In this document: piece after piece, positions 45,996-57,705 of the stretch | Layout: each line of letters starts with the position of its first letter | Numbering within the stretch: the first letter of the stretch is position 1 | Assembly (NCBI GenBank): GCA_022575985.1 | Contig: JAKSXM010000263.1 | Coordinates: forward strand, 14,488,001 to 14,552,000 | DNA from: Anagrus nilaparvatae | Lineage: Eukaryota; Arthropoda; Insecta; Hymenoptera; Mymaridae | DNA length: 64,000 nucleotides | Direction of reading: 5' to 3' | Program-made: the position numbers and the translations under genes | Notes under the pieces: model-generated | What the model was told of the DNA's origin: nothing | The model's input: only the letters and a program-made list of their open reading frames with translations | Database searches by the model: none

Positions 45996-48492
45996 TCAGA
46001 CATTTAAAAAAAAAAATTAATACACAAGATGATACTGTAATAAAGCCAATAAAACGTAAATTATATACAAAAAATTCAAAAGATATGCATAAAGAATGCT
46101 CAGAAAAAAATGATATCAAGAAAAAAACAGTTGCGAAACCTCCAAAAAAAATAAAAAAAAGGGTTAACAAAGAATAAAAGCCAATTTTGGAAAATGTCCC
46201 TATTTACATTAAATTTGCTAACAAATTACAATCATAATAAACAATTGATAGCCAAATTTAATGCAGGTGTAAAAAAAAGGTTAAATGTTAAAATTTAAGT
46301 TAAAAAAAAGTGTTTTAAGAACAGTTTTATTAAACTTTTATGTTTATAAAATTATTGTTGTTTATCATAATTGTAAGAAAATGCTTTATGATATTTTTAT
46401 TTTTCCAGGTATAAGTTATAAGTAAAAATTTTGCTTCATTTTAATCTAAAAAAAAAATAAATGCTCTGTTTTTTATTGCTAATCATAATTTTAAAAAGTC
46501 CATGGAAATTTTGGTTTAATTTTAAACTAACAATAATAAGTTTTTTTATTTAATATTTAATTCACTGTATACCATAAAAGAAATAAAAAAATTCTTATGT
46601 CTGATTATAAATAAATATAAAACTTTTTTTTTAATTATTTTATTTTAATTATCATTCAGTATTCAATATATTTATTATTTTTAAGGTTTAAAATATAAAA
46701 AGAAATAAAAGTTATACAGTAAATAAATAAATAAATAAATAAAAAATTATAAAAAGAAATAAAAATTTGTTCATTATATTAGTTAAATGATTAAAAAATC
46801 TGTACCTAATTATGTATTCTATTCTTAAATTTATTCCCCTAAAGAATGGCAACGACTCCAAGCGCGGTAAGTATTAGTAACGTATATTAAAATTTTTTAG
46901 GGCGCTTCCCAATAGCGACTGTCTTTTGCGCCGCGCGGATAAGGACAGTTCTATCTTAAAATATGTATAAGGACAGTACTGTAAGACAGCGCGGATAAGG
47001 ACCCTGCTATTAGGAAGCGTCATTATGGGTTATTTGGGTCACAAATCAAGAATTTTGACTTCTTTTTCATAAATTATCAATTTTTAATCACATAAAAGGA
47101 GTCGCAATTCTTGATTAGCGACCCAAAAAACCTATATGGGCATATCCGGGACGCTCAAAGTACAAAAAAAGCATAAATGTCCCATTTTTTAGGGTAGTTT
47201 TAGCCAGTTTAGGGGTGAAAACTTAATTTTTTATGAAAAAGAAGTCAAAATTTTTTATTAGCGACCCATCAAACATGTATGGGCATATCCTGGATGCTAA
47301 AATTACGAAAATAGCAAAAACACCCATTTTAGGGGTAGTTTTAGTTATTATAGGGGTAGTTTTAGCTACTTTAAGGGTAAAATATTGATTATTATTTATG
47401 AAAAAAAAGTCGAAATTCTTAATCTGTGACTCACAAAACCCGTATGGTGCAAATCTGAGCGCACAAAATGCAAATATGTTTAAAAAAACCCCTTTTTGGG
47501 GGTAGTTTTTGCAAATTTAAGGGTGAAGCCCCCACTTTGTTTACGAAGTGACCCCGATTTTGGTCTTCAGCGACCCAAAAAACCTATAATAGAGCAAATC
47601 TCGTGTTTGCTAGTGAAAATACAACCAAACCCGTATTTTGGCTGGAGTTAAACTCGAAAAAAAACATTTATTTTTAACGAAAATTAAAGTTTTGGAGGTT
47701 AGGATGTCCCAAATCAAAAAAAAACTTTTTTCGCGTGAAAGTACATGAAAAATGTGTAACTTCTAGAAAAAAAAAATTGGGGGGTTCCATTTAAAAATTT
47801 TTAGCTGCGTAAGCCCAAAGTTAGAAACAGGAAGATTTTTTACTTTGCGCTGTCGATAAAGCAGTGATTTTTAGCAAAAAATAGAAAAATCTTTTTCTAA
47901 AAAATTGTGATTTTGCATGTAGTTTTTTCCTGTTTTTTCAAAAAATTTATATCTACTGTTCATAAAAAAATTTTAATGGCAAAACTGCTATTTTTTAGGG
48001 TTTTTTGTCGTTTTTTGCAATTTTAGGTTATGTTATGCAGAATTGAGTCAAAAATAAATAAACCATAAAAAAGAAGACCCTTTGTCAAAAATTTTGAGAC
48101 CTTGCACGTCCAAATCGGTTGTTTCTATTTGGCGTGATGAATTTTTAAAAATTAAAAACTAAAAATTCCACTCAGAAAACAGCTTTAAAAAGTATGAGCA
48201 TACGAATGGCCCCTCAATTTATCATATGGAGATTGAAGGTAATTGATATTGAGTCGATTAGTATATGTTAGAAAAGTGTAGCCCCCCCAAATTTTCACGC
48301 TATTTTCAAAAAACCACGTTTCCAATGTTATTTAAATGGAGCACACTTTGGCCAATATCGTCAAAACCGGTTATCAAAATTAAAAACCGACTTCGGGAGG
48401 TTTTTTGTCACCAAAAAAGCACCATTTCCTGAGAATCTCAAGTCGCTCCTCTCCAGAGCAGATTTCGCCGAATATTCACCCCCCCCCCTTTG
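45996..48492. repeat. Right terminal inverted repeat
   Basis: 2,497 bp, the inverted partner of 33118-35341, about 280 bp longer because an extra set of GGGTAGTTTTAG / ATGAAAAAGAAGTCAAAA modules lies at about 47030-47280. It ends in a C tract followed by TTTG. Confidence 0.85.
45997..46177 (+). pseudogene. Second copy of transposase 3' end inside TIR
   Basis: The plus strand encodes the same C-terminal ~50 residues as the transposase (KPIKRKLYTKNSKDMHK, VAKPPKKIKKRVNKE, stop at 46175-46177) because the inverted repeat reaches into the coding region. There is no upstream frame. It is a structural copy, not a gene. Confidence 0.85.
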
Positions 48493-49891
48493 AAAATGAA
48501 TTTTTCTGCAAAATTTACATACGGGTCTGTTTTCAAGAAATCTAATATTTGGGATTCTGAAAACTGAAATAAATGACAGTAATGATCAGTAAAGAGCGGC
48601 CAATTAAGCCATAAAAATACAGGGGATTCAAAATTATGGTAGTAATGTATTATGGCGGGATTTTAATAAAAATTTTGGCTTGATGCATTTAATGATAATA
48701 ATCAATTATAAAATATGAATAAACTAATTTATTTTAGTACTCTTAAAAACGCACAGCATCAAAAATAAAGCTTCAATAAAAAATTTAAATTACAACATAA
48801 TAACTAAGCATACAGTTATAGTAATCGAATCTTGGATAATAAATCATCTTTCTTATATCTTATTGGTTCCTCCACAATAAACATTTAATTTCTGTCGATT
48901 AGATTTGCGTAATAAATTAGAAAAAAGCATTTGGAAATAAGAAATTCAATAATTTGAGAGAGGTTCATGAAAATTTTTTTTTGAGAAATAGAGTAAAATC
49001 AGACAAGAAAAAAGCGACGATGGTAAAATATCGCTTAATATGCCTTCAATTTTAAAGCATACTAAAATTTGCCCCCTAGTTCTATACTTTTGAAGATATC
49101 TAAAAATATATTTTAGTTTAATATTCCTTGAATCTTACTGTATTTTAGCAAAAAGTTTCGCATTTTTTTGTTCTTAATAAATAGTCATACAAATATTAAT
49201 TAGTAATGTACATAAACAAATTAAAATATTATATATATATATATACATATATATAAACTTTTAATTCTTTGAGTATCTTATTCACACTGTAGTAGATATG
49301 AAGTAAAATTATAGTAAACATACAACAGTAAAAGCCAATGTTAAGTTAAAGCTATACTGCTCATAATATATACATGTATATTATATATTGCTTGTAGTTT
49401 ATGTTCACAAGATTTGTTAGTGTTTATTAGTATCGGAGTGCATATAATCACACGTGTTGTTGAGCAGCATTTATACCTGTGTTATGTATATTATGCAACA
49501 ATTTCTACCCACAGAACATAACTCCTTCGCATTCCCTTTCTTGCTTTTTTTATACATATAATTACATTTCAGAGCTTTTTATGTTTTTGCATATAAATTT
49601 ATGTTGACTATGCAAAAATCGAATAAAATTACCGGTAGCCTTCATGAAATTTAAAATGATATATTGGATTTTCTATTATATAGTTTCTAATTATATATTG
49701 GATCTGCTAATTCAAAACTTGACGATCCTAAAGTAAATCAGATCTATTGTCGAGGGAGTTGTGGTTTAACTGTCATATGATAGCTTTATTTACATATATA
49801 TATCAGATATCACAAGTTATCACTGTATTGACTGGGTAATACCAAAGAATATACATGGAATATGTTTATTACGGGTAGAGTCCGATCTCTG
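48493..49891. other. 1.4 kb without gene
   Basis: AT-rich with a TA-type microsatellite at about 49229-49256. ACATGGAATATGTTTATTACG at 49852 resembles the start of the G-rich dispersed repeats at 20.9 and 23.1 kb and may be a truncated member. Confidence 0.4.
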
Positions 49892-49969
49892 CACTGTAAA
49901 AAATAATGAACACAATATTACCAAAGAATATATATACTTACGTAATATATTCTTTGATATTACTACCGT

Positions 49970-50350
49970 TTAGTAATTTTACTACAGTTTAGTAAGATTA
50001 CTACAAATTGTAGTAAAATTACTATTTTTGTAGTAATATTACTAAACTTTAGTAAAATTACTAATCGATAGTAATATTATGTTCATTATTTTTTACAGTA
50101 ATATTACTACAAAAATAGTAATTTTACTACAATTTAGTAATTTTACTACAATTTGTAGTAAAATTACAATTTTTGTAGTAATATTACTGTAAAAAATACA
50201 ATTTGTAGTAATATTACTACTAGTAGTAATTTTACTATTTCTTAATAATATTACTACAAGTAATTTTACTATTTCGTAGTAATATTACTACAAGTAATTT
50301 TACTATTTCGTAGTAATATTACTACAAGTGTAGTAAAATTACTGCAATTT
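49970..50350. repeat. Array of AGTAATATTACT hairpin words
   Basis: Dense short inverted words of the type GTAGTAATATTACTAC and GTAGTAAAATTACT in alternating orientation. A few copies recur at 54160-54240 and 61030-61100, in the other arm. Such sequence can extrude as cruciforms. Confidence 0.8.
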
Positions 50351-50474
50351 AATTGTAGTAAAAAAAATTTATTTTTTTTCCAGCCAGTTACGACTAAATA
50401 TAGCTTTAGGAGTTCATTTACGTTTGTAATACACAATATTAACCTTTATTTTCCGATTTTAATATTATAAGCAT

Positions 50475-51240
50475 ACTCTACCTGCGTCTATATTCAGCAA
50501 TAATAATGAAATAATAACTAAAAATGGGAGACCGGAACAGCTACCTAAAATACTTCCATTTGATCTCATTTTTTCCATATAAGTAACATCTTTAATTCCC
50601 GTCAGCTGCAATGCTCCATCATCTATCCTCTCATCGCTATAGTCAATAAATTTTCGAACCCAAATGGCCAATTTTTAAATTGCTGCTAAAATTATAATTT
50701 TCAATTAAAATAGGTATTTTAGGTCTCAAAAATTTTGTATTAGCTCTGAGTTTTGAAAAATGCTTTACTCGCTTCTTTTTTATTACTCATTTAGCAGATA
50801 TGATAATTTAAAGACAGATTCTCAATTTAAAGTTTTTTAAAAAAATCATATTTTATCACTAACTTTGTGGAATCATATTTCGAAAACTTCAAAAGCTAAA
50901 AGAACGAGTAAGAAATTTTTGGAAACTTGGAACTCGCAAAAAATTTTTCATACCTACAAGTCCTATTTTTATTAAAAATCGCAATTTTGGCAGCAATTTA
51001 AAAATTGGTCATTTGGGTCCGAAAATGGGTATTTGGTTTATTGACTATAGTGATGAGAGAATAGGTGATGGAGCATTGTGGCTAACGGGAATTAAAAGAT
51101 GGAACTTATACGGAAAAAATGAGATGAACCAGAAGTATTTGAGTTAATTTACAAGGTTAATGTGTTGTATGGAAGATATCGGAAAAACCCTATTTTATAA
51201 CATTGAGTCCTGCGTTTCTAAGCCCAGAAGGTGCATTTGA
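50475..51240. repeat. Diverged palindrome core related to the 29.1-kb element
   Basis: Inverted around about 50860. The right half contains GGCAGCAATTTAAAAATTGG and TTTGGTTTATTGACTATAG, which also occur at 30335-30405 in the 2,124-bp palindrome. More diverged and missing that element's termini. Confidence 0.65.
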
Positions 51241-51344
51241 ATAAACGGAGGGTATCTTTGGTGTTTTTTCAACATATTAAAGTCATCCATAACTATCGAT
51301 TGTAATTTGGCGACTGTAATGTTCCGGTCTCCTCTTTTTAGTTA

Positions 51345-52205
51345 CACTGGAACCTCGATTATCCGGACCTCAATTATACGGATTCTGGATCAACCGGATT
51401 GGCATTTTGGTCAAAAAACAAAATTGATTTTTTTTCAATTTATGTAAAAGTTATTTTTAACACACAATAAGAAGCATTGCTAAAATTATATACCTTCGCT
51501 GGCGGCCTTTTTTAAAAAGATCTTATAATTTTATTCAAACAAAAATTTCATAAAAATTATTATATTTAGATACAATAATAATTTTTTTTACTTTTTACTA
51601 AACTTTATGACTTTATTACCGGATATTTCATTATTCTCATAGATGGGTATAAATCTATCATAAAATCATTCTATTAATTTTTTTTATTTTATATGAGTAA
51701 AGAATTTTGCCTAAACTTTTATTTGATTGTTTGTTTTTAATATTTTTTTTAGCCGTGCTTCTTTTAAATGTATACAATTAAATGACTTAATGTTTTACGA
51801 TCAACATATTTAAATATTTTAATTCTGAGTAATATTTTTTTATTTTTTTTTATATCGATTCTCAATCAACTGCTAGTTATAGTAAATCATATAAAATTTT
51901 TTTAAAATTATTTTTATGGTTTATCTGGAAAGTGAGAAGTATTTTGTAATTTTTATTAAAAAGAATTTAATGTACATACTTTTTTTTTCAAACTTCTTAA
52001 CGTTTTTTTTATTTGCAGGATTTAGTTTTAAATCTTACGTTTTTTGGTTTTAGTCGTAAATTAATTTGAGATCGATATACATATCAATTAATTACCATTT
52101 TTTTTATTTTATGGGAAAATTTTTTAATTTTTCCGTATTAACCGGATTTTCAGATATCCGGATCGGGGTTAGTCTCACCTAGTCCGGATAATCGAGGTTC
52201 CAGTG
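51345..52205. mobile_element. Tigger/pogo-like MITE
   Basis: Inverted ends CACTGGAACCTCGATTATCC with TA duplicated outside (51343-51344 and 52206-52207). The end sequence (CCTCGATTATCCGGA) is characteristic of pogo/Tigger-type elements. 861 bp, AT-rich interior, no transposase. Confidence 0.8.
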
Positions 52206-52987
52206 TACTATTTCATTATTATTGCTAAATATAGACGCAGGTAGAGTATGCTTATAATCAGAGTTGGGCAAATATGACAGAAATGGATTTTTTTTTCATA
52301 TCCATATTTCATATTTTTTCATATATGGCAATTTTTTTTCCATATAAATATGGAATCCATATTATGGCACCCATTCACTCGATATATGGATCTGATATAC
52401 TTGATTTTTTGACAATTTTTTTCTTAAAACTTTTTATATTAAGGAATAAAAAAAACACTAATTTTTTTTTTTGATTGACGTAATACATGAATTTTTTCAC
52501 GGGAGTCCTGATTCATTATAACTGGATTTTAAGAATTAAATACCTAATTTTTCTACGATTTTCCAAAAATTAGTAATTACGTAGATAAAAATGCTGATAT
52601 CTGAGAAATAAGGTAACACCAAATTTATAAAAACTCTCATGTGTAAAAAATTAGGCATTGTGGCTACAAAATATTGAAATTTTTTACTTTTTTTGCGAAA
52701 GAAATTTAAATTAAAAAAATGCGGGATATTGAGAATTAATCATTTCTTAAAACTAGAACTTCCGTGGGAAAAAATTAGGTATTGCTTTCAAAATAAAGAA
52801 AATAAAATTATTTTTTTTTATTTACTGATACAGAAAATTTATGGAGAAAAATTCTTTTATAATTAGGTATTAATTTCATAAAATCCAGTTATAATGAATC
52901 ATCTTAAACGAGGACTCCCGTGAAAAAATTTAGATATATTACGTAATCAAAAAAAAAAAAATTGGTTACTTTATTCTTTAACATAAA

Positions 52988-53313
52988 AGGTCTGTTCTTT
53001 TTGTCCCAAAAAAGTTAACCTGGAGCAAAACTGGGATTAACCTAAACAGAACGCGCGTTCTTTTTCATGGCGGTAATTCAAAAAGGAAAACGTTTTTTTG
53101 GGGATAAAATTTTTTTACTAAAAATTAAATGTTAAAATATGTTTAGTTCAGCTTTTTATCGATAGCATTAAATAATCTATTATTTAAAATAAAAAAAATT
53201 AATAAAAATTTAAATAAAATACAATCTAACCTACAAAATGTTTGAAATGAGCGCGCATTTTTTTTCTCTGTTTAACTCCAGTTCTACTTTTTCGAGACAA
53301 AAAGAACAGACCT
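52988..53313. mobile_element. Small nested MITE, AGGTCTGTTCTTTTTGTC ends
   Basis: 326 bp with inverted ends AGGTCTGTTCTTTTTGTC and GACAAAAAGAACAGACCT, plus an internal pair GAACGCGCGTTC / GAGCGCGCATTT. It lies inside the hAT-like foldback. Confidence 0.7.
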
Positions 53314-53394
53314 AAAAAGTTTAAAGAAAAATTGTAAGAGTATCAAGTAACAGATCCAAGTAATCGAGCGAAAACGATATTTATAAAATTTAAA

Positions 53395-53900
53395 CCTTTT
53401 CCATATTTTTTTCATATTAATATGGCCCTAATATAATGTCCATATGACATCCATATTGTTTCCATATTCATTCCATATCGTTTCCATATTTTTTTCATAT
53501 CAATATGGCCCTAATATAATGTCCATATGGCATCCATATTGTTTCCATATTGGTTCCCATATTTTTTTCATATTTATTTCATATTAATATGGCCCTAATA
53601 TGACATCCATATTACATCTATATCGTTTCCATATTTTTACCATATTAATATGGCCCTAATATAATGTCCATATGGCATCCATATTGTTTCCATATTCTTT
53701 CCATATTTTTTTCATATTAATATAGCCCTAATATGACATCCATATTGTTTCCATATTGGTTTCCATATTTTTTTCATATTAATATGACATCCATATTGTT
53801 TCCATATTGTTTTCATATTGTTTCCATATTTTTTTTCCATATTTTTTTCATATTCATATCATATTAATATGGATTCCATATCATATTAATATGAAATCCA
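53395..53900. repeat. TTTCCATATT / ATTAATATGG satellite
   Basis: Irregular tandem units built from TTTCCATATT, TTTTTTTCATATTAATATGG and CCCTAATATAATGTCC, longest units about 100 bp. The left part of the element has the complementary ATATGGA words, so the satellite contributes to the foldback symmetry. Confidence 0.8.
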
Positions 53901-54292
53901 AATATGATCATTTTTTTTTCCATATTAATATGAGTGCCATAATATGGATTCCATATTTATATAGAAAAAAATTGCCATAATATGGATTCCATATATGAAA
54001 AAATATGGAATATGGATATGGACAAAAAAATTCATTTCTGTAATATTTACCCAACTCTGCTTTTAAAAACGGAAAATAAAGGTTAATATTGTGTATTACA
54101 AACGTAAATGAACTCCTAAAGCTATATTTAGTCATATCTGGCTGGAAAAAAAATAATTTTTTTTTACTGTAGTAATTTTACTACGCTTGTAGTAATATTA
54201 CTATACTTCTAGTAATATTACTACACTTGCAGTAATAGATTATAGAATAGCAATAATATTAATATTAATAATATTAATAATAATAATATTAA

Positions 54293-55784
54293 CTCCGCTA
54301 AACCGGTCCCAAGCCCGGAGCCTCATAAGGCTGAGGAAGGAGGAGGGTGGTTCAGGCCACCTTTTTTTTTGAAGGTTGAACTAGAATCAAGGATTTAGGA
54401 TATAGCTCTCTGGAACAACTGAGGCTGCTCTATAAATCGGGTCTCATGCCTTGCATTTCTCTAGGGACATGCTCTATGCTGTACCCCATGCGTCCATGTT
54501 AGGAATGCCGCAGACTGCTCATGGTTACGCTATAAGCGGTTCTGGAATAACTGAGGCTGCCCTATAAACCGGGTTTTATGCCTTGTCTTTCCCTCGAGCA
54601 TTCTTGACAAGCATGCAGCCGCAGACTGCTATCCTAAACTATCCTTGAGGAAGAGGCACATTAAAGGGGCTCCAAGGTTTTCTCGATTGCGATTTAAGCC
54701 ACATACAGAGTTGCCTTAGGCCTGACGTATTGGCTCTTAGCATGGGAGAATCCCACCTCGAGCACAGCGACGTAGCCGATTAAAGGTAGTCGCGAGTCCC
54801 GCTAAATCATGACTGTAGGTTGTTTTATTTTTTTCTGGTTTAGTAATGTGTGAAGGTGCGGCCAGAATATTCCGCAACACTAGACAAGCTCTCTGAGAAC
54901 ATCTAGGCCGCCCTTATAAACAGGGCTCTGTGCCTTCGCTTCTTAATTAGGTACTTGTACCATCGTGCACTCAAATCAGTGCCGCAGAAAGCCGTCATGT
55001 GTTCCCGAAGATTCTGGCTGGGGGCATTATTCTGGAATGAACTTATGGGGGGTCTTTGGATCATTCAGACGTGACTTCCAGATTAGTTCTCCCCCTGTCT
55101 CACGACGGGCTAGAATATCACGAGATGGTAAGCAACCATAGTGGTAAAAATCCACCAAATTGTCACCCGGCCCACACGACGGGTCAAGAATGACCGTGTG
55201 ATGCTAGACAGACATGGAGCGAAGGTGAATATCCTCCCATCTGCAGGACTGACATCGATCGCCACCCTGGGACTGGTACCTAGGGCGTTGACCGGTGAAA
55301 GACCGAACACCAATTCCACTAATTACAACCTTTTTTCTTTTTAAATTTTATTTACAGATACACTAACAATAGCTCTTTTTACAGGTTATCAACCAAGCGG
55401 CGTAATGCCGCCGATCATCGCGGCTCGCGGTGGTCGGCCCCCCGAATCGGGATGGCAACCTCCGTAGAGGGTACAGGTCAAAAACTGGGAACTGCACCTC
55501 CAGGCCGCCGGATAGTACAGGAGCCCGGAGCTGTCTAGCTAACAGGTCTGGCTGCTCTATCAGCCGGCGCATAATCTCGTTTTCCGTAGTAGTGCCAGGT
55601 AGCGCCCGGGTAGGGCCCTGCTGCGGGGAGCGGGGGGCTTTCCACAAGGCCACTACGCTAGGGGACACCCGGTGGGGGGGGCCGACCATTGCGAGACAAC
55701 CGCGTTGATTGGCTGCTTTACGTTTCGCATTCAATCACACAAGACAGAACAGGTTAGAAGGAGAAAACATTTTTAAAAATAACG
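54293..55784 (+). promoter_or_regulatory. 5' UTR of the R1-type element
   Basis: GC-rich leader with three imperfect repeats, each containing CTGAGGCTGCTCTATAAA-type sequence followed by a GGGTCT/GGGCTC ...TGCCTT motif and a later GCCGCAGA box (about 54405-54515, 54540-54630, 54885-54990). Promoters of non-LTR elements lie inside their 5' region, so these may be promoter or RNA-structure repeats; that role is inference. No long convincing plus-strand frame precedes ORF1. Confidence 0.5.
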
Positions 55785-57705
55785 ATGAAGCAAAACAATA
55801 ATGAACAGGTTCAAAGCGTGCAGGGACCGCAAATGAACAACAACCAACAGGGCCCCCTAGCCCTAACAAACTCAAACGAAGCTGACCCAGTAGAACAAAT
55901 GAGGCTGGATAAGCTCAAAGTGACGCCTAGATGGAGCACTCGATTATCTCGGCTCATGGAAAATGATGGTATGCAGGATATTCTTGCAAAATATAGCGAT
56001 GTCCAACAAGCCTTCAAAGAAACCCAGGCAGCTAAAGGTCTGGATACTGTAAAAGAAGGCTTTATTGCTGAAAAGGGATATTACGGCAAACTTCTGGAGG
56101 CCATAATCGAAATGGAGTATCAGTTCGGCTATGTTCAGAAGAACGCGAGCATGGTGATAAAAAATGGAGTCCGGAAGTTTGCCAGCGTAGTGGAGCAGCT
56201 GGTATTGATTAAGGAGCAGCAAACTAAAGCAGTATCTGCGATACATGAAGCGCTCCTTAAAGAAATGAATGGGAAAGGCTCGCTTAAAAGGCCCCGCCCG
56301 ATATCTTCTCCCGAGAGCTCACCAGACAACGGAAGACACATGGCGAAAAAGACGAGCGGAGAGCCTCCATTGGAAGGAAATTTATCCGACCAGGAACGGC
56401 AAAATGAAGAGCGCTCAATAACCGAAAAAAATAGGAAGGAACTAGAAGAGCAAAGGAGGAAGAAAAAATTGCTTCAAGAAGACGCAAACAGAAAGAGGCT
56501 GCAAGATCAACGCGAAGCGAAGTATTTGCGTGAAAAACGCCTACTGGAAGCAGGGAAAAATCAGGAAGGGCTCAAGGAGCTGAAGCCAAATGAAACGGCT
56601 ACCAACCGGTCTCTCACGGATCATCAAGACCCAGAGAAACTGGCAAATAACCCTAAGGTAGTCGAGTCTCATACAGAGACTCAAGTTTTGGAAGATGGCA
56701 AAATCCATCAAAGTGAGCATAATAATGCAAATGGTCCCAAAAGGATCAGCAAGACCGAGAGGAAAAAGATGAAGAAGCAAAAAAGGCTGCAGCTTCAACA
56801 GGGAAACCAGGTACCTAAAATTCCGGGCCCGTTGCAAAAACAGGTCCAGGTAGAAAAAATACCAAACAAAGTAGATGCCTGGGAAAAACCCAAAAAGAAG
56901 CAGAAACCTAAGAAGAAGAATATTCAGCAACCAAAAAGGCCTGCTGAAACGGGCAGTTCCAAGCCTAGTAGGCGTAGGTACAAAAAGAGGATGGAGGCCC
57001 TACTTATAAAACCAGCAGCAGGCCATACGTACGAGGAGACTCTTCTCAACATCAAGAAGAACGTCATGCTCGAAGATTCGGGGGCTAAAGTTCACCGAAT
57101 CCGTAAGACGCAAGGCGGCAGTGTCCTGATCGAGCTGGAATCGATAGAGGATTCCGGGAAACTACAGGAAGCGGTTCAAGCGGTAACGGGTCCTGATTCG
57201 AACGTCCGGGATATGATCCCCATGCTGAAACTCGAAATCCGAGATCTTGATGGGGTCACGAACGAACGGGAGATCAGGGAAGCCGTTGCCAAAGAAATAG
57301 GAATTGAACGTGGAGATCTACTACCCCCAGTCTCCATTTTCAAAACTAAAGGCACTACGAGCCAAATGGCAGTGGTAGAGCTGCTCGAGGTAGATGCTCT
57401 ACGCCTGGCAAAGAAGGGAAGAATCCAAATTGGCTGGGCTTCTAACAGAGTGCGCCTTCGAGCAAATGCAAGGCGCTGTTTTAGATGCCTGGGCTGTCTG
57501 CAAAGGCCCAGACCGAAGAAAAACGTGCCTCAAATGTGGCGTTGACGGCCATAAAAGAAGCGAATGTCAGAAGGAAACGCCCGAGTGTTTCCTCTGCAAG
57601 AATAGGGACGACAAGTGCTCTACGGAGCACTATGCCGGAGAAGGAAACTGCCCCAGCTACCGGGAGGCTCTGGCTGCGGCAAGGAATAAGTGTCATCGGA
57701 AATGA
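55785..57705 (+). pseudogene. R1-type ORF1 (Gag), frameshifted at first zinc knuckle
   Basis: Start ATG at 55785. The first frame runs 586 codons to 57545; residues ~70-165 are helical, ~200-400 are Lys/Glu/Arg rich and coiled-coil-like, ~410-560 form the conserved domain before the knuckles (IKPAAGHTYEETLLNIKK ... WASNRVRLRANARRCFRCLG). At about 57490 the first C-x2-C is present but the following His and spacing are missing and the frame shifts. The continuation is in another frame (to a stop at 57703-57705), carrying CLKCGVDGHKRSEC and a third Cys/His cluster (CFLCKN...H...C). A small deletion that removed part of knuckle one explains both observations. The full protein would bind element RNA. 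Confidence 0.8.

Larger units (their letters stand above)
33118..48492. mobile_element. ~15.4-kb DNA transposon with 2.2-2.5-kb TIRs
   Basis: The outermost bases (CAAAGGGGGGG on the left, CCCCCCCTTTG on the right) begin long inverted repeats, 33118-35341 and 45996-48492, that stay alignable along their whole length. Inside are a spliced transposase-like gene (35152-39889), a small spliced acidic gene (45005-45467) and an inserted CR1-like retrotransposon (about 39900-44940). Without that insertion the element would be about 10.3 kb. All element genes lie on the minus strand. I could not define a target duplication because the ends are G/C homopolymers in AT-rich flanks. The superfamily is not one I can name. 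Confidence 0.75.
52259..54059. mobile_element. hAT-like foldback with CAGAGTTGGGCAAATAT ends
   Basis: The ends CAGAGTTGGGCAAATAT and ATATTTACCCAACTCTG are inverted. Flanking 8-mers CTTATAAT and CTTTTAAA agree at 6 of 8 positions, compatible with an aged 8-bp hAT duplication, and the other arm of the host foldback (near 50460-50475) shows the empty site. The interior holds inverted CATATATGGA-type repeats, a nested MITE and a CATATT satellite. No transposase. Confidence 0.7.

Noticed and set aside
33118..48492. Maverick/Polinton-type giant element
   Set aside because: Long TIRs are present, but there is no DNA polymerase B, integrase, packaging ATPase or capsid coding region.
55363..55734. 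Minus-strand 123-codon frame in the R1-type 5' region
   Set aside because: Composition follows GC-rich UTR sequence and it opposes the element's sense strand; no family resemblance.
56541..56930. Minus-strand 129-codon hydrophobic frame
   Set aside because: Shadow of the Lys/Glu-rich ORF1 on the plus strand.
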